Shown here in pieces: positions 53,957 to 62,117 of a stretch of 64,000 nt of DNA. The notes under the pieces were generated by a model that made no database searches, was not told the DNA's origin, and was given only the letters and a program-made list of their open reading frames with translations. The position numbers and the translations under genes were made by a program. The stretch's first letter is position 1. Each line of letters opens with the position of its first letter. This stretch comes from DAOUAE01 sp034433795 (GTDB taxonomy: Bacteria > Chloroflexota > UBA6077 > FW602-bin22 > DAOUAE01), in NCBI GenBank assembly GCA_034433795.1, contig DAOUAE010000087.1, positions 1-64,000 on the forward strand, read 5' to 3'.

Positions 53957-54325
53957 TCATTCGGAGGGCTCTGGCTCCCTGCCACCGTCTCCCGACGGGT
54001 GCCCTCCTTTTGAAATGTGGTTCTGGATGGTCAGGCGGGCCTGTTCCAGGTCGCGGAGCACACGGACGAAAAACTGATGGATGGTCATGCCACCATGTTC
54101 TGGCCGTCGCATGGGCCCCTCCGGGTTTACCCGGTACACGTTGTGTCTGCCCTCTTTTTGGACGAGCAAGTACCCATCGCGGCGCAGGTCGCGCAGAATC
54201 CCCACGACCGTGCGCTCCGCCAGGCCGAGATCGTCGGCGATGCGGCGGATGGTGGCCCCCGGATGCTCCAGCAGATACAGGAGCACCGCCGCGTGGTTGG
54301 TGAAGATGGTCCACCGTTCGCCCAC
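53957..54325 (-). CDS. Winged-helix (MarR/ArsR-like) transcriptional regulator
   Basis: From GTG 54325 the protein is 122 residues. The N-terminal winged helix (AVLLYLLEHPGATIRRIADD, LGLAERTVVGILRDLRRDGYL, EGRHNVYRV) is followed by a helical tail with MTIHQFFVRVLRDLEQARLT. The TTG at 54361 lies inside a perfect palindrome downstream of the promoter, so the later GTG is favoured. Autoregulation through that palindrome is likely. The target may be the SbtA-like gene or its own gene. Confidence 0.75.
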   Translation of the reverse strand: MGERWTIFTNHAAVLLYLLEHPGATIRRIADDLGLAERTVVGILRDLRRDGYLLVQKEGRHNVYRVNPEGPMRRPEHGGMTIHQFFVRVLRDLEQARLTIQNHISKGGHPSGDGGREPEPSE

Positions 54326-54350
54326 CGGTATCCCTGTATGTAGGAGAGAT

Positions 54351-54376
54351 AATACTGGCAATAGATTGCCAGTATT
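54351..54376. promoter_or_regulatory. Perfect 11-bp-arm palindrome, likely operator of the winged-helix regulator
   Basis: AATACTGGCAA-TAGA-TTGCCAGTATT. It lies just downstream of the regulator promoter's -10 (54388-54393), where a bound dimer would block transcription. A second palindrome GTACT-N8-AGTAC (54377-54394) abuts it and covers the -10. Confidence 0.75.
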
Positions 54377-54385
54377 GTACTGCCG

Positions 54386-55050
54386 CTATAGTACCGGGTG
54401 GACCCCCGGCGTGTCAAGCCCCTGCCGCAGCCGGGCGACGCGTGTATCGTTGAGGCCGGCCAGGGCGAAGACGGCACCGGCCACCCGGTTCGCGGACCGT
54501 CCCGAGCCGTCTCAGGCTGGCGGTGCCACGGCCAAACAGCGTCGTCACTCCGCCGCGGCGCGGCCACGTCGTGCCGAGCGCGAAGAGCCCCGGGAACACC
54601 ACGCCGCCGGTCGAGCGCCAGGCGAACGGGACGAGCAGTCCGACGAAAAGCAGGAAAAGTGGGGTAGAAGGCCACCCCCAGGAGAAAGGCGCCGGGCGCA
54701 CCGCGGTCCGCCGCCGGCTGCTCCCGCCACCCGCTGAGTCGACCGCCAACCGAGAAACGAGGCCGGAGGCGGCCGAGCCGCCCGCGGCCGCGGGCCTGGC
54801 GGGCGACGACCACCGCCGGGATCGACTGCCGCTGGCGCTCGCGGCCCGGTCCGATCACGAGCAGTCCGACGCGCGCGTCGATACGTGCTTTGCCGAGTGT
54901 AGAGGCGAGCGTTCGGCCGACCGCCGTCCGTGGTCCACTCCCCCGCGTGGCCAGTACAGGCCAGGGCCGCGAGATTGGGGGTGGGCTGGTGGCGCCGATC
55001 AGGCCGAGAAGCAGCGCGGTCAGGAGCGGCCGGTTCAGTCGGCGCTCAGC
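54386..55050 (-). pseudogene. Decayed CcdA/DsbD-type (TauE/SafE-like) membrane protein gene
   Basis: Pieces of one protein lie in order on the minus strand in different frames: LLTALLLGLIGAT at the N-terminus, then RTLASTLGKA, SIPAVVVARQA, GAFLLGVAFYPT, then in a second frame LFLLFVGLLVPFAWRSTGG and VVFPGLFALGTT, and in a third AGAVFALAGLNDT near the stop at 54386. Together they match the layout of cytochrome c biogenesis / DsbD-like membrane proteins with a lost Cys motif (SPPP replaces the usual SPCQ). At least two frameshifts break it. Its 3' end supplies the -35 of the winged-helix regulator promoter. Confidence 0.65.
54388..54417 (-). promoter_or_regulatory. Promoter of the winged-helix regulator
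   Basis: TTGACA (54417-54412), 18-base spacer and TACTAT (54393-54388) on the minus strand. Both lie within the 3' end of the decayed CcdA/DsbD-like gene. Confidence 0.75.
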
Positions 55051-55150
55051 GTCTGGAGAGGTCCGTTGACCGCGTTGGCCACGCTGCTCGGCCAGGCGTC
55101 GTACGCGACGACGCTCACCGCGCGGCCCGGCCGGGCCGCGCGCCCGATGT

Positions 55151-56077
55151 CTAGAGAAGGCAGGCTGCGGGCGCGTGGGCGTCGAGGACGTGGAGGTGGG
55201 GGTCAGCCCCAACCAGGCCGGGGAAGAGCACGACCGTCGCGATCAGGAGCAGCACGAGCAGGCTGGTGGCCAGGGCGGAGAGGGAGAGGCGCAATCGTTC
55301 GGGTGTGTGCGGATGGAGCAGGTGGGCGATCCGCAGAGGCGTCACACCGGCCGGGCCGGCCAGGCCCGGTCCGCTGGCGGCCGCATCCGTCGCCGTCAGC
55401 ACCTTATACAGCGCGGAGGCGAGGGGACGTCTCTGGCCCTGCCTCTCGATCACCGCACGGTCGGCCGCCAGCTCCGCCACCACCCGGTAGTGGTGGCCGA
55501 GCTCGGCCACTATCGGCAGGAAGAAGAAGGCGCGCTCCAGCGCTCGGGAGAGCAGGTGCTTGAGCGGGTCGCGGTTCTTAAGATGGAAGTGTTCGTGCAG
55601 CAGCACCGCCTCCAGCTCCGCCTCGGTGAGGATCCCCACCAGGGCGGTGCTCAGGCAGATCCGCGGCCGGAGCAGCCCGTAGCAGAAGGAGTAGGGACGG
55701 GGAGCCCGGACGACATCGATCCGGTCGGTGAGACCAAGCCGGTCGCTGAGACGCACCAGCCGCTCCGGCAGACGCTGGAGGGGCCTGGCGGTCTTGGTGC
55801 GGACGAAGCGCCGGGTCGCCCGCCACTGGCGCACGAGCGAGCCCAGGCCGCGGAGCGAGGCGACCGGCAGGAGGCCGAGCAGCCCCAGCAGCACGATCTC
55901 GTCGGCCCCCGCCGAGCCGGTCACGAGCAGGCGGCACCAGTGCGCGATCCCCTGGAGCGCGGAGCCGACCGCGTCGGCGTGGGGCAGAAGGAGCTGGGCG
56001 CTGGCCGCCCCCAGGCCGGCGGCGGCGAGAAGGCTGAGGGCGACGAGGCTGTAGAACGCACGATTCGCCGGGTTCAC
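55151..56077 (-). CDS. BlaR1-like M56-family membrane metallopeptidase
   Basis: The 308-residue protein has two or three N-terminal membrane helices, the zinc motif HEHFH (His161, Glu162, His165) in LLHEHFHLKNRDP and a further Glu in VAELAADRAVI, and a C-terminal hydrophobic segment. It lacks the C-terminal penicillin-binding sensor domain of BlaR1 (about 600 residues), so its signal is not clearly a beta-lactam. Its start overlaps the BlaI stop by 4 bases. It likely cleaves or inactivates the BlaI partner in response to a membrane or envelope signal. Confidence 0.88.
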   Translation of the reverse strand: MNPANRAFYSLVALSLLAAAGLGAASAQLLLPHADAVGSALQGIAHWCRLLVTGSAGADEIVLLGLLGLLPVASLRGLGSLVRQWRATRRFVRTKTARPLQRLPERLVRLSDRLGLTDRIDVVRAPRPYSFCYGLLRPRICLSTALVGILTEAELEAVLLHEHFHLKNRDPLKHLLSRALERAFFFLPIVAELGHHYRVVAELAADRAVIERQGQRRPLASALYKVLTATDAAASGPGLAGPAGVTPLRIAHLLHPHTPERLRLSLSALATSLLVLLLIATVVLFPGLVGADPHLHVLDAHAPAACLL

Positions 56078-56508
56078 CGCTGGTGGTCCTCGGCCTCCAG
56101 ATAGCGGCGCAACTCCTGGCGCCGCTCGGGGTCGAGGCGTTCGAGCGCGGTCAGGAAGCCGGCGACCGCCACCTCGCCGAAGTCCTCGATCATCTCCCGG
56201 GCGATCGTCTCCGAGACGCGCCGGAGGAAGGCCTCGCGACTCAGGGCCGCGCGGTACTCGTGCGCCTGGCCGACCAGCGTGCGCTCGAGGAGCCCCTTCT
56301 CGACCAGCCGCGCCATGACCGTCATCACTGTGGTGTAGGCGACCGGACGCGCGCGCCCGGCGTTGAGCCGGGTCAGCATCTCGCGCACCGTCAGCGGACG
56401 CCCCTCCGCCCAGAGCTGCTCCATGATGTCGGCCTCGAGCGCGCCGAGCAGCTTCTCCACCCCCTGCCCCGCGCGTCGCGCCAGCCGCTGGTAGCTGCGC
56501 CGCTTCAT
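56074..56508 (-). CDS. BlaI/MecI/CopY-family repressor
   Basis: The 144-residue winged-helix repressor has the BlaI signature LEADIMEQLWAEGRPLTVRE, VAYTTVMTVMARLVEKGLL and a C-terminal dimerisation helix. It has no Cys, so it is not a copper-sensing CopY; derepression by cleavage is more likely, through the overlapping M56 peptidase. Two inverted repeats of the CCTACTA-N8-TAGTAGG type, at 51342 and 56611, are its probable operators. Promoter at 56531-56560. Confidence 0.92.
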   Translation of the reverse strand: MKRRSYQRLARRAGQGVEKLLGALEADIMEQLWAEGRPLTVREMLTRLNAGRARPVAYTTVMTVMARLVEKGLLERTLVGQAHEYRAALSREAFLRRVSETIAREMIEDFGEVAVAGFLTALERLDPERRQELRRYLEAEDHQR

Positions 56509-56530
56509 CGTCTCTCGCCCCCGCGACAGG

Positions 56531-56560
56531 AGTATAGGGGGATCGCCAGAGGCCTGTCAA
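56531..56560 (-). promoter_or_regulatory. Promoter of the blaI-blaR1-like operon
   Basis: TTGACA (56560-56555), 18-base spacer, TATACT (56536-56531) on the minus strand, 22 bases before the ATG at 56508. No copy of the CTACTA/TAGTAG repeat is seen over this promoter. Confidence 0.7.
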
Positions 56561-56592
56561 AAGGCCTCCGACGGCGTCTCCAAAGGCGGGGC

Positions 56593-56632
56593 TTGCGCGC
56601 GGCCGCCTCCCCTACTATACTCACGTAGTAGG
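56593..56632 (+). promoter_or_regulatory. Multicopper oxidase promoter with BlaI-like operator
   Basis: TTGCGC (56593-56598), 17-base spacer and TATACT (56616-56621). CCTACTA-N8-TAGTAGG (56611-56632) covers the -10. The start codon of the multicopper oxidase gene is at 56723, about 95 bases downstream. Confidence 0.78.
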
Positions 56633-56722
56633 TCGGTCCTGCCGGGTGGGGGCCGGCGGTCGCTGTCGCTCGGAGCCCGCGCCCACCCCGTCCGACCACT
56701 GACGGCTGAGGAGAGGCCCCGC

Positions 56723-57763
56723 ATGCGCTGGCATCTTCGCCATCGTCTCCTTCTCGCCGCGGCCGGACTGTTCCTGGTCGCCCTCCTGCTCGGAGGCGGC
56801 TACGCTCTCGGGCGGTTCCGGTCGCCGGCCCCGGGTCTGACCGCCAGGCTGGAGGAGGTCGCGGTGACCCCGACCCCCGCTGTGCCGCTGGCGACGGTTG
56901 ACCGTGGCGGCCAGCCGCTCGCCTTCACCTGGGATGGCGACACCAAGGTCTTCGAACTGACGGCCGCCAAGGTTCGCTGGCCGCTGCTGCCGGATGTCTT
57001 CGTCGTCGCCCTGGCCTACAACGGCCAGGTGCCGGGACCGGTGATCCGGGTGACCCAGGGGGACAGGGTGCGGATCATCCTGCGGAATCAGCTCGACGAA
57101 CCGACCACGATCCACTGGCACGGCCTCGCGGTCCCGAACGCGATGGACGGCGTGCCCGACGTCACCCAGAAACCGGTCCCGCCCGGGGCCAGCTTCACCT
57201 ACGAGTTCCAGGTCAGGCAAGCCGGGACGTTCATCTACCACTCCCACTATGAGGCGACGCAGGCGACCCGCGGCCTGGGCGGCGTCCTCATCAGCGAGCC
57301 ACGGGGCGGCGAGCCGGTGAGGGTGGACCGCGACGTGACGCTCGTCCTCCAGGAGTGGAGCGTGGACGTGAAGACCGGCGAGCCCCTCGGCGATATGCCC
57401 GGCATGCCCGGGATGGCCATGACGAACTTCTTCACGATCAACGGCAAAGCCTACCCGGCCACCGAGCCGATACGGGTGAAGCGCGGGGAGCGTGTCCGCC
57501 TCCGCCTGGTGAACTTCGCCTCCGAGGTGCCCCACCCGATCCATCTCCACGGCCACTCCTTCAAGGTGATCGCCAAGGATGGTCAGCCGTGGGATGGGCC
57601 CGCGGCGGTGACGCAGCTCGTCGGCGCGGGCGAGACCTACGACCTGCTCTTCACCGCGGACAATCCGGGCATCTGGATGCTCCACTGCCACGTGCCGCAT
57701 CACACCACGAACGATGGCCGGGAGCCAGGGGGGATGATGACCCAGGTGATCGTCGAGCCATAG
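56723..57763 (+). CDS. Two-domain multicopper oxidase
   Basis: The 346-residue protein has an N-terminal membrane anchor (about 8-30) and two cupredoxin domains. Copper ligands: His131 and His133 in HWHG, His173 and His175 in HSH, His271/274/276 in HPIHLHGH, and HCHVPHH at 321-327 with a nearby Met for the type-1 site. A Met-rich DMPGMPGMAM (224-233) is typical of copper-handling oxidases such as CueO. It would sit outside the membrane. The BlaI-like operator over its promoter indicates regulation by BlaI/BlaR1. A YtkA-like lipoprotein gene follows. Confidence 0.92.
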   Translation: MRWHLRHRLLLAAAGLFLVALLLGGGYALGRFRSPAPGLTARLEEVAVTPTPAVPLATVDRGGQPLAFTWDGDTKVFELTAAKVRWPLLPDVFVVALAYNGQVPGPVIRVTQGDRVRIILRNQLDEPTTIHWHGLAVPNAMDGVPDVTQKPVPPGASFTYEFQVRQAGTFIYHSHYEATQATRGLGGVLISEPRGGEPVRVDRDVTLVLQEWSVDVKTGEPLGDMPGMPGMAMTNFFTINGKAYPATEPIRVKRGERVRLRLVNFASEVPHPIHLHGHSFKVIAKDGQPWDGPAAVTQLVGAGETYDLLFTADNPGIWMLHCHVPHHTTNDGREPGGMMTQVIVEP

Positions 57764-57824
57764 GTTCAGCGCGGCCCGCCGACAGCGCGCGCGGCACCCG
57801 TGAACACCGAGACGGAGGGAAGCG

Positions 57825-58250
57825 GTGAGATCTCTTTCGCCACTCGCGCGCCGAACATTCCTCGGTCTGGCCGGCACCGTCCTGGGGGGCGCTGTGCTCC
57901 TCGCCGCCTGCACCTCCGGCCCCGCCCCGGCCGCCGAGTCCGCGGGCTCGGGCCCCGCCACGGTCACCCTGACGCCTGACCCCAATCCACCGGTCGCCAA
58001 CCGCGCGGTGACCCTCCGGATCCGGCTGGTCGATGGCAGCGGTCGGGGAGTACCCGGCGCGACCGTGAACGTCAGCGCCAGGCACGTCGAGATGGCCCAC
58101 GGCAGCCTCAACGCCAGGGCCACCGATGCCGGCAACGGCGACTACATCGCCACGATCACCCCGAGCATGGCCGGCCGGTGGAAGGTGAGCGTCACGGCCC
58201 AGGCCGGGACCGTGACCAGGAAGGCCGACTTCGATCTGGAGGTGAAGTAG
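57825..58250 (+). CDS. YtkA/FixH-like lipoprotein
   Basis: The 141-residue protein has a twin-Arg-like start (RRTFLGLAG) and a clear lipobox LAAC at Cys29. The mature domain is beta-rich (VTLTPDPNPPVANRAVTLRI, ARHVEMAHGSLNARATDAG, YIATITPSMAGRWKVSV), matching YtkA/FixH-like domains, which appear near copper and cytochrome oxidase genes. The GTG start follows GACGGAGGGAAGCG. It is likely cotranscribed with the multicopper oxidase gene. Confidence 0.82.
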   Translation: MRSLSPLARRTFLGLAGTVLGGAVLLAACTSGPAPAAESAGSGPATVTLTPDPNPPVANRAVTLRIRLVDGSGRGVPGATVNVSARHVEMAHGSLNARATDAGNGDYIATITPSMAGRWKVSVTAQAGTVTRKADFDLEVK

Positions 58251-58485
58251 CCGGACGACCGGGCCGCGGGGCGCCCCGCGACGGTGCCGGCAGTCCACCC
58301 CGCCACCGCCCATCGGACCGGTCGCCGGCGGGTCCGGGGAGGACGCCGGCGCGCACGCCGGGCAAAGCGCGTCGGGAGGGCCCCTCCAGTGGCGCCCCTG
58401 CGGCCTGATCGGTCGGTGACCCCGGGCGTCTTTTGGCACGGCCTGCGCAGAGAAGACGGGCGGAACCGGTTGCGGGAGTCGCCCG

Positions 58486-59559
58486 GTGGACCCTGTCCCT
58501 CATGTGCGCACGATCGCCGTTCTGCGGGCCAACGGCCTGGGCGACTTCGTCTTCGGCCTGCCGGCCCTGCAGGCCCTCCGGGCCGCCTACCCCACGGCCG
58601 AGATCGTCTACCTGGGGCTGGCCTGGCACCGGGCCTTTCTTCAGGACCGCCCCGGTCCCATCGACCGGGTGGTGGTCATCCCGCCCATCTACGGGGTCGG
58701 CGAGCATCACCCCGAGCGCGAGGACCCGGCCCGGGTGGCCGCCTTCTGTCAGGCGATGCAGGCCGAGAGGTTCGATCTGGCCCTGCAGCTCCAGGGCGGG
58801 GGCGACCACTCGAACGCCCTCGTCCGGCGCCTGGGCGCCCGCCTCACCGTCGGCGCCCGCTCGCCCCAGGCTCCGCCGCTCGACCGCTGGGTGCCCTACC
58901 GCTTCCGCCAGAACGAGGTCCTGCGGCTGCTCGAGGTCGTGGCCCTGGTCGGCGCCCGACCGGTCGCGCTGGTGCCCCGTCTGACCCTCCTGCCGCGCGA
59001 CCGGGCTGAGGCCGCCCGGGTCCTGGGACCGCTGGACGGGCCGCTGGCCGTCCTCCACCCCGGCTCCAACGACCGGCGCCGGCGCTGGCCGCCGGAGAAG
59101 TTCGCCCGCGTCGGCGACTATCTGGCCCGCCGGGGCTGGACGGTGGCCCTCATCGGCACCGCCGGCGAGCGCGACCTGGTCGAGGCCGTGGCTGCCCGCA
59201 TGCAGCGGCCCGTTCGCAACCTGGCCGGCCTCCTCTCGCTCAACGGACTGGCCGGACTTCTGGCCCGGGCCGACCTGGTGGTGGCCAACGACAGCGGCCC
59301 GCTGCACCTGGCGGTGGCGGTCGGCAGCCGGACGGTCGGACTCTTCTGGTGCGGCACCGCCTTCACCGGCTACCCGGTGGCCCTGGCCCGCCACGTCCCG
59401 CTCATCTCCTGGCTGACGCGTTGCCCGCTCTGCGGGGGCGATCTGCTGGGCCCGCCTGGCCCCTGCCGGCACGAGGTCTCGCTCCTCGCCGAGATCACCG
59501 TTGAAGCGGTCATCGCCGCCATCGAGGGGCTGCTGGCTGAAAGCGGCCGGGCGTGCTAG
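58486..59559 (+). CDS. Glycosyltransferase family 9 (heptosyltransferase-like)
   Basis: The 357-residue protein has the GT9 pattern: LRANGLGDFVFGLPALQALR at the start, LAVLHPGSNDRRRRWP, VALIGTAGERDLVE, and VVANDSGPLHLAVAVG with the sugar-nucleotide-binding Asp/Ser. Four Cys near the C-terminus (RCPLCGG...PCRHEV) could bind a metal, unusual for GT9. The GTG start lies behind GCGGGAGTCGCCC. It likely transfers a sugar to a cell-surface acceptor. Confidence 0.9.
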   Translation: MDPVPHVRTIAVLRANGLGDFVFGLPALQALRAAYPTAEIVYLGLAWHRAFLQDRPGPIDRVVVIPPIYGVGEHHPEREDPARVAAFCQAMQAERFDLALQLQGGGDHSNALVRRLGARLTVGARSPQAPPLDRWVPYRFRQNEVLRLLEVVALVGARPVALVPRLTLLPRDRAEAARVLGPLDGPLAVLHPGSNDRRRRWPPEKFARVGDYLARRGWTVALIGTAGERDLVEAVAARMQRPVRNLAGLLSLNGLAGLLARADLVVANDSGPLHLAVAVGSRTVGLFWCGTAFTGYPVALARHVPLISWLTRCPLCGGDLLGPPGPCRHEVSLLAEITVEAVIAAIEGLLAESGRAC

Positions 59560-59583
59560 AATCGAGGCGGGAGGCGAGCGCCG

Positions 59584-59820
59584 ATGAGCGCGGGGCGGAT
59601 GTGCGAGCACTGCTGTGAGTTCGGCAGCGTCCGCTTCTACAAAACCGATCCGGCCGGGCGGAGCGGCCTCTGGCTCTGCGCCGCCTGCGGGGCCGCCACC
59701 TTCAGCCGCCCTTGCCAGCGCTGTGGGGTCTGGCTGCCGGCCGGGAGCGCCGCCACCCTCTGCCCGACCTGCGCCTCAGCGGGGGAGCCAGCGGGCCGCC
59801 AGCCCGCCGAGGACCGCTAG
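59584..59820 (+). CDS. Small protein with four Cys pairs (zinc ribbons)
   Basis: A 78-residue protein with CEHC, CAAC, CQRC and CPTC pairs, which can form two zinc ribbons. It follows the GT9 gene by about 25 bases, and its 3' end overlaps the convergent MFS gene by 45 bases. The ATG has GAGGCGAGCGCCG upstream. Family not recognised. Confidence 0.68.
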   Translation: MSAGRMCEHCCEFGSVRFYKTDPAGRSGLWLCAACGAATFSRPCQRCGVWLPAGSAATLCPTCASAGEPAGRQPAEDR

Positions 59821-60933
59821 GCCGGCCAGCGCCAGGAAGGCCCCCCGGAAGCCCCAGAGGTCGACCAGGAGTCCCATGACCGGCGGCGCCACCGCCGCCA
59901 TGGCGGTGCCCAGCCCCCAGACCACCCCGACGGCCATGCCGGTCCGCTGGCCGGCCGCCAGCTCCGAGGCGTAGACCATGCTCACCGGCGGCATCAGGCT
60001 GCCCCAGAAGCCGAAGAGCACCGAGGCCAGGAGCAGCAGCCAGAGGGCCGGCGCCAGCGCGAAGAGCAGAAGACACCCCCCCATCCCCAGGAGCGCCCCC
60101 ACGACCACCGCCCGCCGACCAAAGCGGTCGGAGAGCGTGCCCCCAAGCGGCTGGGCCACCAGCGTCGCCACCGACATCACCGCCGTCAACGCCCCGGCCG
60201 CCAGCAGACTCTGGCCGATGCTCCGGTAGAAGGCCGGGAGCCAGGTCTGGAAACCGGTTCCCACCGCCAGGGCGAGGCCGTTGATCACCGTCAGCCCGGC
60301 CAGCGGCCAGGTCAGACCAGCCAGCAGCCCCCGCGCCCCCTGAACCTCGGGCTCGCGCAGGGCGAAAACGATCACCCCCACCGCCAGGAGCGCCGGCCCG
60401 GCCAGCAGCCAGAGGGCCGGCCGCCAGCCCAGCCGTTCGACCAGCCCGGCCACCACCACCGGGGCGAGGATGAATCCCAGCCCGTTGCCGATGCCGTGGA
60501 TGCCCTGGGCCCAGCCGCGCTGGGTGGTGAAGTAGTGGGCCAGGAAGGTGGCGCTCTGCGGGTGGTAGGTGCTCAGGCCCAGCCCCAGAACCAGGGCCCC
60601 AAGCAGCAGTCCGGCGTAACTGCCGCTGTGGGCCAGAAGCCCCATCCCCCCGGCCAGCAGCAGGAAGCCGGTGATGAGCAGACGCCGCCGCTGCCGGCGC
60701 CGATCGGCCAGATAGCCCAGGAGCGGCTGGAGGACCGCCGAGACGAACGTGCTGACAAAGGGAATAGCCCCAGCCTGAGCGTAGGTGAGCTGAAAGGCCT
60801 CGCGCAGAACCGGCAAAAGCGGGGCCAGCAGCAGGGCGTAGAAGTCGTTGACCGTGTGGCAGAAGGTGAGCGCCACCAGCAGCCAGCCCCGACGCGGGGT
60901 CGTGGCCGCCGCCGGCACCGCCGAACGCAGCAT
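59776..60933 (-). CDS. MFS transporter
   Basis: The 385-residue protein has twelve transmembrane segments, with ADRRRQRRRLLITGFLLL after helix 2 and FGRRAVVVGALLGMGG in the second half. It resembles drug/fosmidomycin-resistance-type MFS exporters, but the substrate is unknown. It lies tail to tail with the zinc-ribbon gene. No clear -35/-10 pair is visible directly upstream; TACAAT around 61033-61038 on the minus strand is a possible -10. Confidence 0.88.
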   Translation of the reverse strand: MLRSAVPAAATTPRRGWLLVALTFCHTVNDFYALLLAPLLPVLREAFQLTYAQAGAIPFVSTFVSAVLQPLLGYLADRRRQRRRLLITGFLLLAGGMGLLAHSGSYAGLLLGALVLGLGLSTYHPQSATFLAHYFTTQRGWAQGIHGIGNGLGFILAPVVVAGLVERLGWRPALWLLAGPALLAVGVIVFALREPEVQGARGLLAGLTWPLAGLTVINGLALAVGTGFQTWLPAFYRSIGQSLLAAGALTAVMSVATLVAQPLGGTLSDRFGRRAVVVGALLGMGGCLLLFALAPALWLLLLASVLFGFWGSLMPPVSMVYASELAAGQRTGMAVGVVWGLGTAMAAVAPPVMGLLVDLWGFRGAFLALAGLAVLGGLAARWLPR

Positions 60934-61410
60934 CGCCTCCCTCCCCCCAGCGCGAGAACGTCCGGCGCCGCCGCCCGGAGCGCCCTGGCGAGAGGCCAGC
61001 GCGGTCAGGACCGGCAGACAGACTGGCGCCGGCGTGTGTCCCGATTGTACGCCGGCCGAAGCCGCCCGTCCACCCCGGGCCGGCCGAATATATCGGCCGA
61101 GGTGGTGTCCCCTCTCGACCGTTCTGGTGTCCCGCTCCGGTGTCTTGGGAGGAAAACGCGCGCGGCGTTCACGCCAGGGGACGGTGTGGCGGGGTGGGGG
61201 CGCCCAGGGCCGTGCGGCCGGCCCGCTGGCGCGCGCTGACAGACACTCTCTCCCGTCTCAGATGGGATCCTTACGCCGTCGAAAGCTCCTCGCCAGGGGC
61301 AGGAAAGAAGAGTTTTCGCCAAAGCCTCCTGGAAAGACTCCTCTCTTTAGACCTATCATGTAGCCACAAGGCGGTATCTTGGAGCGCAAAGAGCGAGAGG
61401 GGGTCTATTG
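60934..61410. other. 477-bp intergenic region
   Basis: No gene. It contains the palindrome CGGCCGA-N5-TCGGCCG (61081-61099) and repeated GGTGTCCC (61104-61111, 61126-61133). TATCAT at 61354-61359 may be the -10 for the VapBC pair. Confidence 0.45.
61081..61099. repeat. Inverted repeat CGGCCGA-N5-TCGGCCG
   Basis: Perfect 7-bp arms with an AT loop, between the MFS and VapB genes. It is a candidate operator, possibly for the MFS gene. Confidence 0.5.
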
Positions 61411-61686
61411 GTGACCACCAGGGTGAACATCCGGGAGCTGAAAAACCGGCTTTCAGAGTACCTGCGGCGGGTGAAGGCCGGCGAGACCATCGAGGTGACC
61501 GAGCGGGGAAGGCCCATCGGCCTTATCGTGCCGGTGGACCAGCCCCTTGACGAGCGGCTTGCGGCCCTGGTTCGGGCCGGGCTTATCGCCTGGAGCGGCC
61601 AGCGCTTTGCGCCAGGGCTGCCCGTCGGCCGAACCCTGCAAGGGACGGTGGCGGAGCTGATCGTTGAGGAGCGGGACCGGGCGTGA
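61411..61686 (+). CDS. vapB: VapB-type antitoxin (prevent-host-death family)
   Basis: The 91-residue protein has the Phd/VapB N-terminus VNIRELKNRLSEYLRRVKAG, ETIEVTERGRPIGLIVPV. It binds DNA and its toxin partner. The GTG at 61411 is chosen; a TTG one codon earlier is possible. GAGAGGGGG lies upstream. It overlaps the toxin gene by 4 bases. Confidence 0.85.
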   Translation: MTTRVNIRELKNRLSEYLRRVKAGETIEVTERGRPIGLIVPVDQPLDERLAALVRAGLIAWSGQRFAPGLPVGRTLQGTVAELIVEERDRA

Positions 61687-62117
61687 CCGTCTACCTGGAT
61701 GCGAGCGCTCTGGTCAAGCTTTACGTGGCCGAGCCGGGTTCGGCGGAGGTTGCCGATCTGCTTTCCCGGGCTGAAGCGGCTGTCACTGCCGTCATCACCC
61801 GGGTCGAAGTGGCGGCCGCCCTGGCCAGGGCAGCCCGGCTTGGGCGCGTTGGTCAGGCCGAGGCGGCCCGGGCCCTGGAGGCCTTCGGCACCGACTGGGC
61901 GAACCTGGTGCGGGTCAGGATTACCGAGGATCTCATAGCCCGGGCGGCCAGCCTGGCCTGGGAGCATGGGCTACGGGGCTATGATGCGGTCCACCTGGCG
62001 GCGGCCCTCGTTTTCAGCGAGGCCTCGGGGGAGGAGCTTCTGCTGGCAACGTATGACCGGAATCTGGGGGAAGCCGCCCGGAAGGCCGGCCTGAAGGTCT
62101 GGCCCGAAGACGGCTGA
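61683..62117 (+). CDS. vapC: VapC-type PIN-domain toxin
   Basis: The 144-residue PIN ribonuclease has the acidic active site: Asp6 in YLDASALVKLY, the Glu of TRVEVAAAL, the Asp of GYDAVHLAAAL and a C-terminal Asp in LLATYDRN. It is paired with the VapB antitoxin gene by a 4-base overlap. It would cleave RNA when freed from the antitoxin. Confidence 0.88.
   Translation: MTVYLDASALVKLYVAEPGSAEVADLLSRAEAAVTAVITRVEVAAALARAARLGRVGQAEAARALEAFGTDWANLVRVRITEDLIARAASLAWEHGLRGYDAVHLAAALVFSEASGEELLLATYDRNLGEAARKAGLKVWPEDG

Noticed and set aside
53201..54303. Several 180-250-codon frames on both strands
   Set aside because: No ribosome-binding sites, Arg/Gly/Pro-rich, and they overlap one another. No domain is recognisable.
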